Shown piece by piece: positions 11,271-22,056 of a stretch of DNA of 64,000 nt. Positions within the stretch are counted from its first letter, which is position 1. Each line of letters begins with the position of its first letter. This stretch comes from Serinus canaria. Taxonomy: Eukaryota > Chordata > Aves > Passeriformes > Fringillidae. The notes beneath the pieces are model-generated. The model was given only the letters and a program-made list of their open reading frames with translations, was not told the DNA's origin and made no database searches. The stretch covers positions 10,847,402 to 10,911,401 of the forward strand of contig NC_066342.1 of assembly GCF_022539315.1 (NCBI RefSeq). Direction: 5' to 3'. The translations under genes and the position numbers were made by a program.

Positions 11271-11480
11271 CTATTTCCTGGATAAATATCATCTAGAGCC
11301 CTTGATAACTTTAAAAGTAGGCCCCCAGGGGGAGGTATTAAAATTTATAGTTGATACTTGGGCAGAGGGAACTTGTGTAGTTACTATTCCAAAGGGGTGT
11401 AAAATAAGCAATGACATTATAAAAGTAATGGGAGCTAAAGAAGAAGGTTTGAAGGTTCCTCTAATAAAAAATGTAGTAAT

Positions 11481-11787
11481 TTCTTACATATAGGAAAAAC
11501 CTTACAAAATGAAGGCCTTGTAAAATCATGTCTCAGACCTGTTACTTTGGCTAAGTAGAAAAGGACTATGGGAGTGACTCAGCTGAATTAGAGGTAGAAA
11601 AACAAGTTATATACCATCATGTGTTTCTATCGTGGTGTATGGTGGTTGGTTGAATTATGTTTGTTATTATTTAAAACTATGTAACTGATAAAGGCCTAAC
11701 TGCTTAAAAAAGCCTTGTTTTTGCAATAAAGCAGCTCTCCTTTGCATCTGCTGGGGGACTCTGCATCACTATGGACCCTCACCCACA
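11481..11787 (+). repeat. Solo-LTR-like insertion D
   Basis: 307 bp interrupt the A1 protease at a duplicated GTAAT (11476-11480 and 11788-11792). It ends CCCACA and carries AATAAAGC (about 11721). The start reads TTCTTACA rather than TG, so either the end has mutated or the boundary is off by a few bases. No ORF. Confidence 0.7.
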
Positions 11788-11900
11788 GTAATTGAAGGGG
11801 GAAACTAGAATAGGGATGGGAGATGTCTTGCTAGTACCTGGAGCAGGTTGCGATTTATTGGGGAGAGACTTGCAGGTACAATTAGGAATAGGGGTTGTGG

Positions 11901-12552
11901 CAGTGGGGTTTTGAAGATTATATGTTTAGTCTCTCCCTAGAGTTGTTTACCACCTGTCTTCCCGCCTTTTCTCCATGGCATTTATGATAATTCCAGATTC
12001 TTCCCTGTCTATCCTCCAAAATCCTGCCCCTGCATTCTGTCTGTCATAATTTGCTACACCCATTTATCCAGAAGCTTCGCTATCAGTTATGATATTTCCC
12101 TTCTCTCACTGGTATGCACCTTTCCTGTCCCCTTTTCTATTGGTATTATGTTTACATTTGTGCCCCCAGACCCCTCCTATCTAGTCATTGACTTGTTAGA
12201 CGGTCTTCTCCCAGGAAACCGCCCCCCCTCCCCCCCCATAAAAGCCTCTGTTTTTCTTTGTTTAGTGCTCTTTTGCTGCTCCCGCATGGTGCTGCAGCCC
12301 CAGCGCCGCTCCTGTCACGGGAAAGAATAAAGACGGCTCAGAGACGCAAGCAAAGAGTCCTTCCTTCTTCCTTTGCCTTGATCCTTAGACGTGGGTCCAT
12401 GGACCCCAGCCAGTGCCCGAACTGCGATCTTGCCTACCGGTGGCTGAGGCAGGGGGCAGCCACTCCTGGCACTCATGCCGAAAACAAAAGGGGATTGGAG
12501 CCCGTGGGTGACTAGCGCCACCCCTCCTCCCACGATCGGTACGCAACGTCAA
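11901..12552 (+). repeat. LTR-like insertion V
   Basis: About 650 bp separate two parts of the A1 protease/RT junction. A possible 4-bp duplication GTGG lies at 11897-11900 and 12553-12556. Inside are a TATA-like CATAAAAGCC (12238), a GAATAAAGAC poly(A) signal (12326) and a GC-rich 3' part, the order expected for an LTR. Ends are approximate and no TG...CA pair is convincing. Confidence 0.5.
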
Positions 12553-12792
12553 GTGGTTACACCTGAAGAAGGGAAAATGGTAGCCAAAGTGCTAAAACTC
12601 CGCCAAGAAGATGAGGAAAGGATTAACAAGGAAGTTTGGGCCGGGGAAGGAAATAGGGGAGGATTGGATATTGACCCAATAAGGGTAATGATTGAGAGAG
12701 AATGTCCCATACGTGTGTGTCAGTACCCTATATCATTAGAAGGAAGAGAAGGCTTAAAGCCAGTAATAGAAGGATTGATAAAGGATGGGACA

Positions 12793-13658
12793 TTTCTTCT
12801 AAATAATCTGGCTGACTCTCTAGATCCAGGGGTTCATACCTATTCTGAAGTGATGCCTGGCTTGGGAGTGGGGCTTGGGAGGAATTCTTATTATTATCTC
12901 CTTGAGTAGGTACCCATTTCTACTCCCCTTCACCTACCAAGTGTCCTTCTATTGTCTGACAGTGAGAGGCATGGGTGTCCTCTGACTCTTGGTGGGCCTC
13001 CCTCAAGGATGGAAGGGCTGAACTACACCAATCTATTTCCCTTTCACTTTCCCTGATGCTCCTTAGTCTTTCAACTTCCTCTCTAAGCTCAGCCACCAGT
13101 GAAAGGAGATCATTCACCTGTGCACACCGCAGGCAGGTTTCCTTCACAATGCCCCCTGAAACCACTGATAAGCTCAAACAGTCTGCACAGGAATGGGTCT
13201 GGACAGGCACATCCTTTTTGGAGGGTTCAATTTGATTACATGCACTCATACTAACTACAGTTTTGGATCGTGTACGAACCATTACTACCAGAAATGCTAA
13301 AAACCCTACCAACTAACAGAAACACTGTGAACAACACATAGTAAACCTTACTAGCAAGAAACGCTGCAACCTTGCCTTCTTGCCCTGTCTGTGAGAACTG
13401 CCTCACAAACTGCCATGCCACACCCTCAGAGACGTGCCACACCCTTGTTTGCCTGCTCCTGTCCACCCTGCTCCAGGTCGCCACGCTCCCTAGAGGCCTC
13501 TTTTAATCAGCCCGCTACTCAGTGATAGAGGAAGCCCTGCCCCAGACCTCGTGACCCTCAAGCACAAGCAACACACCTGCTCAGCATTCTCCCAAATAGC
13601 CACTCAGTGACGGAGGAAGCCCCACTCTGGTCCTGTGTGGCCCTCAAGCACACCATAA
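12793..13658 (-). mobile_element. CR1 5' fragment with broken ORF1
   Basis: Read on the - strand, the frame at 13312-12920 resembles CR1 ORF1: a basic start (VRTRSK), paired cysteines (CADC, CLRCAQV), then a Leu/Glu-rich coiled coil (LVAELREEVERLR, SERE). After a stop at 12920 the sequence to 12793 continues in ORF1-like manner (NRYEPL on the - strand). The part from 13313 to 13658 would be 5' untranslated CR1. The 3' part of the LINE is missing, unusual because CR1 copies normally lack their 5' end; the junction at 12793 is probably a deletion. Confidence 0.68.
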
Positions 13659-13983
13659 TGTAGTTATGTAATTGTATAGAGTAAGCTAAGAGTTTAGAAG
13701 TTATAATAGAAGCATATGGGTGTACGTGTGACAGCAGCCCATTGGATGAAAGTATCCGCAGTGCAGTAGAAGTAAGTAAAGGTGATAGGTTAGAAAAGCA
13801 AAATAAACTTTGTGGCATCTGTCTATTGGGTTAGAAAGTTATATATTGCCTTGTAACGAAGAAACTTGTTACTACTCTTGAGCTCTGGCCAATGGCTTGC
13901 TCTCATAAATCTCACAGCCTCTGAGACTGATGTTTATCTGAGTAATAAATCATTCTTAGCCTGATGGTGGTCCCATTCCTTCA
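13659..13983 (+). repeat. LTR J, alpharetrovirus-like
   Basis: 325 bp, TGTAGTTATG to CATTCCTTCA, with GTAATAAATC (about 13942). The TGTAGT start and CTTCATT end resemble alpharetroviral LTRs. The flanks CCATAA and TTGAAA do not match, so it is not a simple solo LTR; one side has probably been deleted. It separates CR1 from the dUTPase of element T. Confidence 0.5.
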
Positions 13984-15822
13984 TTGAAAAGCAGTGATAA
14001 TGATAGCTGAAGTCATAGACTCAGACTCTATTGATGAAATTAAAATTATGGCTTGGACCCCTTTTCCACCCTGTACTGTCCCTCAAGGGACTCACATTGC
14101 TTGGCTGATTCCTTTTTCACACAATTCACCATGTCCTGTAGAAAAATACAAAACAAGAGTGGGAGGATTTGGCTCTGCGGGGACCCCACAAATATTATGG
14201 GTGCAGGCAATTTCTGATAAACACCCTACCTGAAAATGTACCCTATTGTTACGGGGGCAACAGGTAAGACTCATTGGTATTTTAGATACTGGATTTGACA
14301 TTACTGTTATCTCCCAAGCCAAATGGCCCCCCACTTGGACCCTCACGGAGGTGCCCCAAGGCCTTACTGGGATTGGGGGAAGCAGTCGCAGTTCTCAAAA
14401 TCACCACTTAATTCAGGTGACAGGACCAGAAGGTCACATAGCTTCTGTAAAGCCATTTGTCTTACCTGTACCCATGGTGTTATAGGGAAGAGATGTACTT
14501 TCTCAATGGGGTTTCAGAACTGCCTGATTTTTGCTAGGGGCCATTGTGGCACGTGAGACCCTGAAATTGACCTGGAAGACTGATACTCCTGTCTGGGTTG
14601 ATCAATGGCCCCTATGACTACCTAAATTGCATGCAGTCACTGACCTTGTTCAGAACAACTCCAGAAGGAGCATGTAGTCCCCTCTTTCAGTCCCTGGAAT
14701 TTGCCTGTGTTTATAATTAAAAAACACACTGGCAAGTGGCACCTGCTCCAATGATGCCTCAGATTTTAGCTTTTATATTTTTCAGATTCTGTACTGCCTT
14801 AGTGTGTACTTCTGAGCTTCATATTAGGGAATAGTAGGTTCTCTTCACAAAGTAGGTAGACAAAACAATTCCTTCTCTAGCTGGGGACCAAGGACAAATG
14901 ATTCAAATCTCAGGCCCAAGAGCATAAACAAGGGTGGACTGAAGAGACAAAAACAAGAAAGATGGAACTTTATAAGTTAAAGCTATAGTTGGACAATTAA
15001 CTCCCATATGCTAATGGACCAGAAGTTATAAAAGTGAGAGACCCAGTGACCGTTGTCCATTTTGTGACCATTTCGAGTTCATCTTGCTTGTAGTCCTGGC
15101 TGGGTTCTTGTGCTGCCCAAGGTGTATCCATTGAGGCCTTCTAATAAATACCTACTTAACTCTGTCTAGTATCTGTTTTAGGTCAGCCTTCAAAAGGCAT
15201 TACCAAGACCTCTGCAGAATTAACTCTGTGATAGAGGACATGGGGGTCCAGCAGCCTAGACTCCCATCTCCCACAATGATCCCTCGAGACTGGCACTTGA
15301 TAGTCATTGACCTAAAAGACTGCTTTTTGACATTGCTTTGCATCCTGATGATGCTCCTAAATTTGCCTTTTCTGTCCCAAACATCTATATGCAAGCACCC
15401 TTGCAAAGATATCACTGGATTGTTCTTCCTAAAAAAATGAAAAATACCCCTACTATTTGCCAGTGGTTTGTTGTGAGGGTCCTCAGCCCCATTCGCCAAA
15501 AGATGCCTGCTGCTTTATAATATCATTACATGGATGACATTCTTATTGCAGGAGAAAAACAGGAGGTTATGGAAGATGCCTTAGCCCTTGTCATTGCTGC
15601 TGTAACTCAAGCAGGACTTTGTGTTGCTCCTGAAAAATCCTGTGTCAACCCCCTTGGAAATACCTTGGTTGGCGCATTAGGACCCAGAGTATTTCTCCTC
15701 AGCCTTTACAAATCCAGACATTCATTTCGTGCATGATGCACAAAAGCTTTTGGGGACAATTAATTGGGTTTGTTCCATGTTAGGAATTAAAAATGCAGAT
15801 CTGAGCCCTTCTGTTTGATTTC
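13984..15822 (+). pseudogene. pro-pol: Element T: dUTPase, protease, RT (broken)
   Basis: Class II (betaretrovirus-like) fragment. dUTPase C-terminus: IKIMAWTPFPPCTVPQGTH (about 14040). The protease follows with active site LDTGFD (14282; normally DTGAD) and a stop at 14484. RT begins near 14690, is interrupted by LTR U, then continues with [21 protein letters not shown] (15229; partial quote of a longer block) and catalytic YMDD (15529). After the RT thumb (LLGTINWV, about 15747) it ends at 15822. The continuation, RNase H and integrase, appears at 22057, beyond inverted element E, with the connection domain missing. Confidence 0.85.
14752..15202 (+). repeat. Solo LTR U in RT of element T
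   Basis: 451 bp, TGATGCCT to AGGCATTA (near-perfect inverted ends), flanked by CCAA on both sides (14748-14751 and 15203-15206). Removing it makes the RT frame on the two sides continuous. It carries a TATA box (TTATAAAAGTG, about 15026) and CTAATAAATACC (about 15142). Confidence 0.88.
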
Positions 15823-16697
15823 TGTTGTGGTTTGAGAATAAATGAAGTTTTTTGAGATGGTGTGGTCACGCCAATCGGTGTTCAGATTTTAATATTAGCA
15901 CTTGGTTTGTCTACTGAGGGCATGGATACGCTTCTGAGAACACGGGGGGTTAAAAGCTGTGAACTCTTAGGGGAATTTCTTTTTGGGTTCTGGTTTGGAA
16001 GAGAATGGACCCTCCCCTGCCCAGCTCCGAGTTGGGCAGGGGGGGAGGGGAGCCATGCGGCCGGAGGGAGGTAGGCCAGGCCTGGGCTGAAGGGTGGAGG
16101 AGAACACTGCGAGGGCTTCGGCAGCCATCTTCCATTTCCTCCTCCCCAGAGGGAGAGAGAGAGTGAGCAGCCTGTGCCTGTGATAGCGCAGCTGGCGTGA
16201 AGGAGAAGGGGGGGGGGAGTGCCCAGCAGGGCAGCCAGCCGTGAGAGTTCATGAACTAAACCGGCAGAGCTTGAGACTTTTAACTTTTCTTGGGATGATA
16301 GAAACTTTGCAAATGCTGATTCTTCTTGAAGTTGATGAGATAGAGAGAAGCTGAGTAGAATCTTAGGTGAGAAGAGATAATAGAGTGCCCTTTAGCTGGA
16401 CTTTTCTTACATAGCCATGACAGAACCTTTGAGTTCTTGTGACACAGAGACTGCATTCTAAGGGGAGGCAATGGTTAAGAGCTAAGAGAGTGCGGTGATG
16501 TGAAAGTGTGTGAACAGAGACGACGGGTGAAGAGGGTGGTGGTGGTGTGCCGCGCTGCTGCGTCGAGTGCACTCTACTCCCCTGAGAGCAGGGAGGAGGC
16601 GGCGCCGGCTAGCTGGGAGCACAGCAGCAGCTAGCAGCGGGGGGCACTGCCTTAATGCGCCAGGGGCGTCTGGGCAGCGCCTTCGACAGGGCAGCAA
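15823..16697 (+). other. Unresolved retroelement sequence, possible LTR S
   Basis: It starts TGTTGTGGTTTGAG directly after the RT break in element T, as an LTR might, but no partner copy or TSD is found. The region is non-coding, with a G-rich block at 16030-16230 and a GC-rich block at 16550-16690. It ends where the inverted LTR of element E begins. It may be a solo LTR plus leader of another element. Confidence 0.35.
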
Positions 16698-17253
16698 TGT
16701 CGAGAGGAGCGGCAAAAGCGGAGAAGCTTAAGAGAAAAGAGGACCTTGACTCGCTTGGTGCAGTCCAGAGGTTTATTGTCTCCAGGGGGTCCAGGCGGGA
16801 AAAGGCAGAGAACAATGAGTAACAGCAGTATATAAAGGGGGTGGAACATAGGTACAAGAACCAATGGGGGAAACCGAGGAGGGGAATCGGACATAACTGA
16901 CACGGGCGAAAACTAATGATATAAGAGCTAGGGAGGGGCCCGGAGCACCTGCCTAATCACCTTCTGAGGAAGGGAGAAGTTCCTGGAGAAATGGGCAGGG
17001 CCCCGGGAGATGGACAGGGCCCGGGAGGAGGGGAAAAGCAACAAGAGGGATGGTAACTGTGGAAACGGAGGTGGAGACAAGGGCTTGGCAGTATGCCCAG
17101 ACTGGGAGGGAACCATTTCAGGGAGAGGGGGAAACCAGGGCTAAACCATCAACATAGGCTTAGGGATGTAAAATGGGGAGAACATTATAAGATGGGGAGA
17201 ACAACACCAACAGGGAAAACAATACAAATGGAAACTGAACCCACACCACAACA
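16698..17253 (-). repeat. Element E 3' LTR (inverted)
   Basis: On the - strand it begins TGTTGTGGTG directly after a polypurine tract and ends TCGACA, about 556 bp. It has a TATA element (TTTATATACT on the - strand, about 16835) and AATAAACC (about 16775). The inner end is fixed by the polypurine tract; the outer end at 16698 is inferred from the terminal CA only. Confidence 0.7.
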
Positions 17254-17268
17254 TCTCCCTCTTTTTTG
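17254..17268 (-). other. Element E polypurine tract
   Basis: On the - strand it reads CAAAAAAGAGGGAGA, directly before the U3 start. Integrase ends just upstream, so element E has no env. Confidence 0.82.
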
Positions 17269-17561
17269 TTTTGTAAAACAAATTTAAAAATTGTCTTTAA
17301 AGATTAGTTTCTGAGTCTGATAATGTTTGGTCTTCAGCTCCGTAGGTGGTCTTCAGAACTGCAAACTTCTTGGCGAGAGCTTTCAGGAGAGGGAACTGCG
17401 ACACGGTTGATTTGTGGTGTGGAGGTAGATAGGAAACGAAGAAGTAGCTTATACAGAATTAAAGAACTCAGGATATCACATAAGAGAATGAAAATAATGA
17501 GAATAATAACATGCTTAAACTGAAGAGTCGGGGTCCAACTGAAATAAACGAAGAAAGTAGG

Positions 17562-18302
17562 TTAAAACTGAGGGCTCTGGGGGGGATGGTTCAGCCTGGG
17601 GGGCACTGGACACAAAGCAAACTTTAGTTTGCGCCTCCAAGCTGACTGAGGGATTTGTGGAGAGGCGCTGGGCTTGTGTGTCTTCCCTGGAAGGAAGGGT
17701 TTGACCCATTTCGAAGGGACCCATTTGAGCCCGGCAGGGGTGGATACGCAAGCGTACCCACGACCCCAGGTCACCAGGTCAAAGGGCCCTTCAGTCTTCC
17801 ATGTTTCAGGATCTTTTATCAAGACAGGTGGTCTGTCTTTAAATCGGGCTGCAGTGTTGGAGTTGAAATGTCTCGCGATGGGCAGGTTCAGGCACTCAAA
17901 ACTGCAATTTAAGAAATTGATGGTGAACAAGGCCCTGGCGAGTCGGATTTGAGGGGACTCCACCTTCACAGTTCCCTTTTGATGTTCTAGAGTCGGTTTG
18001 AGGCTCTGGTGGGCCCGCTCAACCACGGCTTGCCCTGTCGGGGAGTAAGGGATGCCGGTCTTGTGACTCACTCCCCACTCCTGCAGGAAGCTCCGGAACT
18101 CCCTGGAGGTGTACCCTGGCCCGTTGTCCATCTTAATTTCTTTGGGGATGCCCAGCACAAAGAAGGCTTGCAATAGATGTTTTTTAACATCTGCGGTCCT
18201 CTCTCCTGCGTGTGCGGAAGCGTAGACGGCCCCAGAAAAGGTATCAACAGAGACATGCACATATTTAAACTTGCCAAAACAGGGAATGTGTGTGATGTCC
18301 AT
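17562..18302 (-). CDS. Element E integrase (partial)
   Basis: A 246-codon open frame covering the catalytic core and C-terminal domain of a class II retroviral integrase. The acidic triad is present: Asp in MDIT at the start, Asp in MDNGPGY, and Glu in GQAVVERAH, with 35 residues between the last two. The C-terminal SH3-like segment (TWGRGYACVS, LKWVPSKWVKP) is complete, followed by a Pro-rich tail. The frame can be followed upstream a further ~70 bases; the zinc-binding region then needs a frame change near 18350. Element T has Lys at the equivalent Glu position, so E is the better preserved copy. Whether it is expressed is unknown. Confidence 0.8.
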   Translation of the reverse strand: MDITHIPCFGKFKYVHVSVDTFSGAVYASAHAGERTADVKKHLLQAFFVLGIPKEIKMDNGPGYTSREFRSFLQEWGVSHKTGIPYSPTGQAVVERAHQSLKPTLEHQKGTVKVESPQIRLARALFTINFLNCSFECLNLPIARHFNSNTAARFKDRPPVLIKDPETWKTEGPFDLVTWGRGYACVSTPAGLKWVPSKWVKPFLPGKTHKPSASPQIPQSAWRRKLKFALCPVPPRLNHPPQSPQF

Positions 18303-18371
18303 TTGCCAGATTTCACAACTGTTGAGCCCCCTTGGGTTGGCGCCAGCATTGATAGCGGGAAGTTGGAAGGC

Positions 18372-18890
18372 TTAGCACTGTGGGTATGTGGCCACAATCG
18401 CTTTTGCTTGATCTCTCGTCAGGTGGAATTGACGGACCAGGCCGGGCACATTTTGATGGAACCGCTGGTGGCTAAGCTTTGCTTGTTGAAAGGCATCGGG
18501 AAGCGGGGCCATCTCAACGGGGGCGGCCAAGGCATCGGCACGCCGATTACCTTCCGCAATGAACCCCGGGAGGTCAGTGTGTGACCTCACATGCATCACA
18601 TAAAATGGTTGCTCTCGACGGCAGACTAGGTTTATCAATCTCGAGAGCAATTTGAAGAGGGCCATGTTGGGAACCTCCTGGAGAACTGCGCTCTCCGCTC
18701 TGGACACTACACCGGCTACATATGCTGAATCTGTGATCAAATTGAAGGGCTCGGAAAACCTCTCAAAGACTCTGACCACAGTGGCCAACTCAGCAATTTG
18801 AGGTGATCCCTCAACTGTAGCAACATCGGTCTCGCATTGCTGAGTTTGAGGATCCCTCTAAGTCGCCACAGACTTGTGGGATGCTCCGGA
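18372..18890 (-). pseudogene. Element E RNase H and integrase zinc domain
   Basis: RNase H motifs: TDASG at the end of the preceding frame (18892), TDSAYVAG (about 18728), and HVRSHTDLPGFIAEGN with RADALA (about 18560). The integrase HH-type zinc region (HQRFHQN) follows, and a stop occurs at 18372 after YPQC. A stop near 18858 separates it from the connection domain. Confidence 0.8.
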
Positions 18891-20148
18891 CGCGTCAGTA
18901 AAAATGGTCAAAGCTTTTAGATGTTTTCGGCTCTGAATTCTTTTTAAAGATAACTTAAATTGACTGTTGAACAATTTGTGGGCCGGTTTGTGAATCGAAA
19001 TTTGTCCGGTGTAGGAATCCAGAGCAAATTGGAGAGCTTCGTTCTCCATGAGATGTTCCAACATGGCTTTTGTTAGGTTGCCAGAATTCAATTGGATAGG
19101 GATGTGAATGCATGCGAAATCGACTCCGGCCAACTCCCGGATCCGGAAGTGAGCCTTCCGGATCAACTCAGCCACCAACTCTTGTGGCCTTGTCATTCTC
19201 TTGGACCTGTGATGGCTGAGGAACACCCACTCTATAATCAAGAGAGGGTCCCTCAAGCCAGGGTCTTCAGATGTCTTTGCTGACTCATCCCATTGAAAAA
19301 CCAACTCATGGAGGTGTGGCAAATTTCCTAGAATTATGATTTTGAAAGGCAAATCTGGGTTGTGCCTGTGTGCCTGTCTCTGTGAGATGGTTTTTTGTAC
19401 CTTTTCTAAGGCTGCGGCGGCTTCTGGGGTAAGGGTCCTTAGAGAACTAAGTTCTTCTCCCCCTTTCAAAAGATTGAAAAGGGGGGCTAGGTCTTCTGTA
19501 GGGATGCCTAGCCAAGGTCTTACCCAATTCAAAGCCCTACACAGCTGTTGGGCATCTGCCAAAGTGGACACTTTGGATTGATTGCCAATTTCTGCGGAAC
19601 AATGGTCCGCTTCGTGATCTCAAGGCCAAGGTATTTCCAGGGTGGCATCTTTTGAATTTTACTTCTTGAAGCTCGAACCCTGCAGAAGTCAACGCATCGG
19701 TTGTCAGGGCAAGAGCGTGGGTAAGTGTGTCATCGTCAGGAGCACAAATTAGAATGTCATCTATGTAATGAAGTATGATGGTGTTCGTTGCTGCCGCGCG
19801 AACGGGGGACAGCAAGGAAGAGACATACCGCTGGCAAATCACAGGCGAATTTGTCATGCCTTGCGGCAAGACTCGCCAGTGGTACCTCTTCCCTGGGGCT
19901 TCACGGTTGATGGTGGGAACCGTGAAGGCGAAGCGCTGAGCATCGTGTGGGTGAAGGGGAATTTGGAAAAAGCAATCTTTATTATCTAAAACGGCCAAAT
20001 TCCAATTTTGGGGGAGCATGGTCGGGGACGGCATCCCTGGTTGGAGAGTGCCCATATCTTCAATAATGTTGTTAATTTGTCGGAGGTCGTGGAGGAGTCG
20101 CCATTTGTCTTTGTTTGGTTTTTTGATTACAAAGACGGGGAATTCCAC
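18858..20148 (-). pseudogene. Element E reverse transcriptase
   Basis: Two overlapping frames. The upstream one (20148-19537) holds the fingers and palm: [53 protein letters not shown] and the catalytic YIDD (about 19754). The downstream one (19571-18858) holds the thumb and connection (ALNWVRPWLGIPTEDLAPLF, WDESAK) and ends in the first RNase H motif. A frameshift near 19560-19640 lies between them. The Ile in YIDD is unusual compared with YMDD in T and F but does occur in functional RTs. Confidence 0.86.
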
Positions 20149-20305
20149 GCTGACATGGACTCTACGATGTTACCCTTTTTCAGTTGCTCTTCCACGAACT
20201 CTGTGAGCGCCTTTAGTTTTTGTTTATTGAGCGGCCACTGCTCTACCCAAATAGGTTTGTCTGATTTCCAAGTCAATTTGTGGGTAGGGCGCTCTTCAGT
20301 GGCCG

Positions 20306-21004
20306 CTACTGAAAAATTTGAGGAGCTTTGGGCAGGTTAATTGTAGCTCCCCACTGGGCTAAAACATCTCTCCCCCACAGGGGTTCTGCATAATCTAAAA
20401 CGAATGGGCAAATAGAAGCTAATTGCCCACCTGGCCCCATAATTTGCACCACACTCTTTGACTGTTTAGCTAATTGGAAACCCCCTACGCCCTGGATTCG
20501 CCCGGCAGCGCTTTGCAATTCCCATTGTGACGGCCATTCCCTTGTGGGAATGATCGTCACATCTGCTCCCGTGTCAAGCATCCCATTCACTTTTGTCGAT
20601 TGCCCATTTTTTGTAAGTTTGCAGGTGAGGCGGGGTTTCTCAAGACTTAAAGTCTGAACCCAATTGACGTTGAATGTAGGTGGTGACATGTTTGATGTGT
20701 GCTCACACTGTTCAATTAAAGATGTAAAAATCGGTATCACTTGTGCAATGATTTGACCCTTGGGCAAAACGACAGGTGGCTGAATACATATGATGTTTAT
20801 GGTGAATTTGTCAGTGAGTGTCGGCAGCACTCCCGGAATGATGGAGATTTCCGGGGGAGTGAATTTTGTGTCTCCCACGACAACGCACTTACATCCGAGT
20901 TGGTGCCAGGTACCTGGTGCCTGGAACTCTACCATCGCTGTTTGTGGAGGGAGTCTACAATGACAAGAGACTCTACGAGGCGCAACCTGAAAGGCAAGGC
21001 ACAA
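20306..21004 (-). pseudogene. Element E dUTPase remnant and protease
   Basis: A 232-codon frame. The first half has the dUTPase end motif (VVLPKGQIIAQVIPIF); the second is aspartic protease with intact LDTGADVTIIP (about 20575) and the class II C-terminal block WGRDVLAQWGA. The N-terminal part is poorly conserved and the frame start is arbitrary, because in such viruses it is reached by frameshifting from gag. Confidence 0.78.
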
Positions 21005-21173
21005 AGAAAGGTTGTCATAGCTGGTAAAGTTTGGTTAAATGTGAAGGTCTTGTCTGGTGAAGTGGTCAGGTTTGAGGTGCGGGATTGGGGTCCCCTCCCT
21101 GAATTCCCCTCATTGATGGTGTTGACTCCCGCCACATTTGTATCATTGCGCATGGAGGGGTTGCGCTCATAAT

Positions 21174-22046
21174 TTAGTTTTTTGACAGTTGTTCATTCCC
21201 CTCTGTGGATGCTGCCTGCCTCTTCCTGAATTCGTAAAATTGGTTTTGCAGGGGGCAGTCAGGCATCCAATGGCTTGGATCGCCACACAGGTGGCACTGT
21301 CCTTGGCTTGGCTTCCGTCTCTGCGTCGGTGTCTGTTGTGTGGTCATCACGTCTGTGCTGAAGTCTGCCGCCTCAGCGAAGGACACCCGGCGGGCTGGTG
21401 GTCTTGCTCCGGGGTCCTCCCTGAGGATTAATGGGACCTTTCGCTGGCAGACTTCAATCATCTTCTGGATGGTTGGTGGTGGATACAACGGGAGACTCAA
21501 GATTGCAGCTTTGCAGGGTGTATTAGCGTTAGCATTCGCTAATTCCACTAGGATTTCAAGTCGAGCGCTCTCCGCCTGGACTTGTTGTTCAATAGCCCTG
21601 CGGAGATGCTCAACAAAAAGAATGAACGGTTCCCCTGGCCCCTGGAAAATTTTAGAAAAGGTGGGCTCCTGGGTGATAGGGTGGAGTGCTAGGAAAGCAC
21701 GCTCGGCCAACTTTGCACTCTCCCGGAGCGCTAAACGGGGGATGACCCTGGCTTCAACAGCTCCGTCGGCGCAATTCCCAAGACCGACTAGTAGGTCGGT
21801 ACAAATCGCTTCACCACTAAGAGTTGTGGCAGTCTGGGTATTTTCCCACAATTGTGGAAGAATATCCCTTATCCCCTTTTTCCACGCCTCCTCCCACACC
21901 AAAAATTCGGTGGGGTTAAGGAGACATGAAAAAAGCGTCCGCAAGTCGGCGGGTACTACATTTGTATCTAATAAAGAGGTCTGGAGGAGTCCCCGGAAGT
22001 ATTCGCTCTCTCGGGAAAACTCCTTTTGAGCCTTGCACAACTTCAA
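21174..22046 (-). CDS. gag: Element E gag, capsid to nucleocapsid (partial)
   Basis: A 290-codon open frame. It starts within capsid, so the first Met is internal and the true gag start is lost. Capsid blocks include LWENTQTATTLSG, the major-homology-like IFQGPGEPFILFVEHLRRAI and ILVELANANANTPCKAAIL. One zinc knuckle, CHLCGDPSHWMPDC, lies about 60 residues from the end. The right limit coincides with the truncation of element E. Confidence 0.82.
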   Translation of the reverse strand: MKLCKAQKEFSRESEYFRGLLQTSLLDTNVVPADLRTLFSCLLNPTEFLVWEEAWKKGIRDILPQLWENTQTATTLSGEAICTDLLVGLGNCADGAVEARVIPRLALRESAKLAERAFLALHPITQEPTFSKIFQGPGEPFILFVEHLRRAIEQQVQAESARLEILVELANANANTPCKAAILSLPLYPPPTIQKMIEVCQRKVPLILREDPGARPPARRVSFAEAADFSTDVMTTQQTPTQRRKPSQGQCHLCGDPSHWMPDCPLQNQFYEFRKRQAASTEGNEQLSKN

Positions 22047-22056
22047 GTTCTCCTCA

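Larger units (their letters stand above)
11280..12792 (+). pseudogene. pol: A1 protease and start of RT (split, broken)
   Basis: The protease frame begins near 11300. Its active-site segment reads VDTWAE, so the Gly of the DTG triad is replaced by Trp. The gene is cut by an insertion at 11481-11787 flanked by GTAAT, resumes at 11793 (GDVLLVPGA, LLGRDLQVQ), is cut again at about 11901-12552, and continues into the N-terminal RT region (PEEGKMVAK, QYPISLEGREGLKP). At 12792 it ends abruptly against an inverted CR1 fragment. The rest of RT and RNase H of A1 is absent. Homology to A2 58680-59200 is clear throughout. Confidence 0.87.
16698..22056 (-). mobile_element. Class II provirus E, 5'-truncated, env-less
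   Basis: An inverted betaretrovirus-like element reading right to left: gag capsid-nucleocapsid, dUTPase-protease, RT, RNase H, integrase, polypurine tract, LTR. It lacks matrix, leader, primer site and 5' LTR; sequence stops at the start of capsid (about 22050) and abuts + strand RNase H of element T. The frames are more open than in neighbouring elements. It interrupts T, so it is younger than T. Confidence 0.85.
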
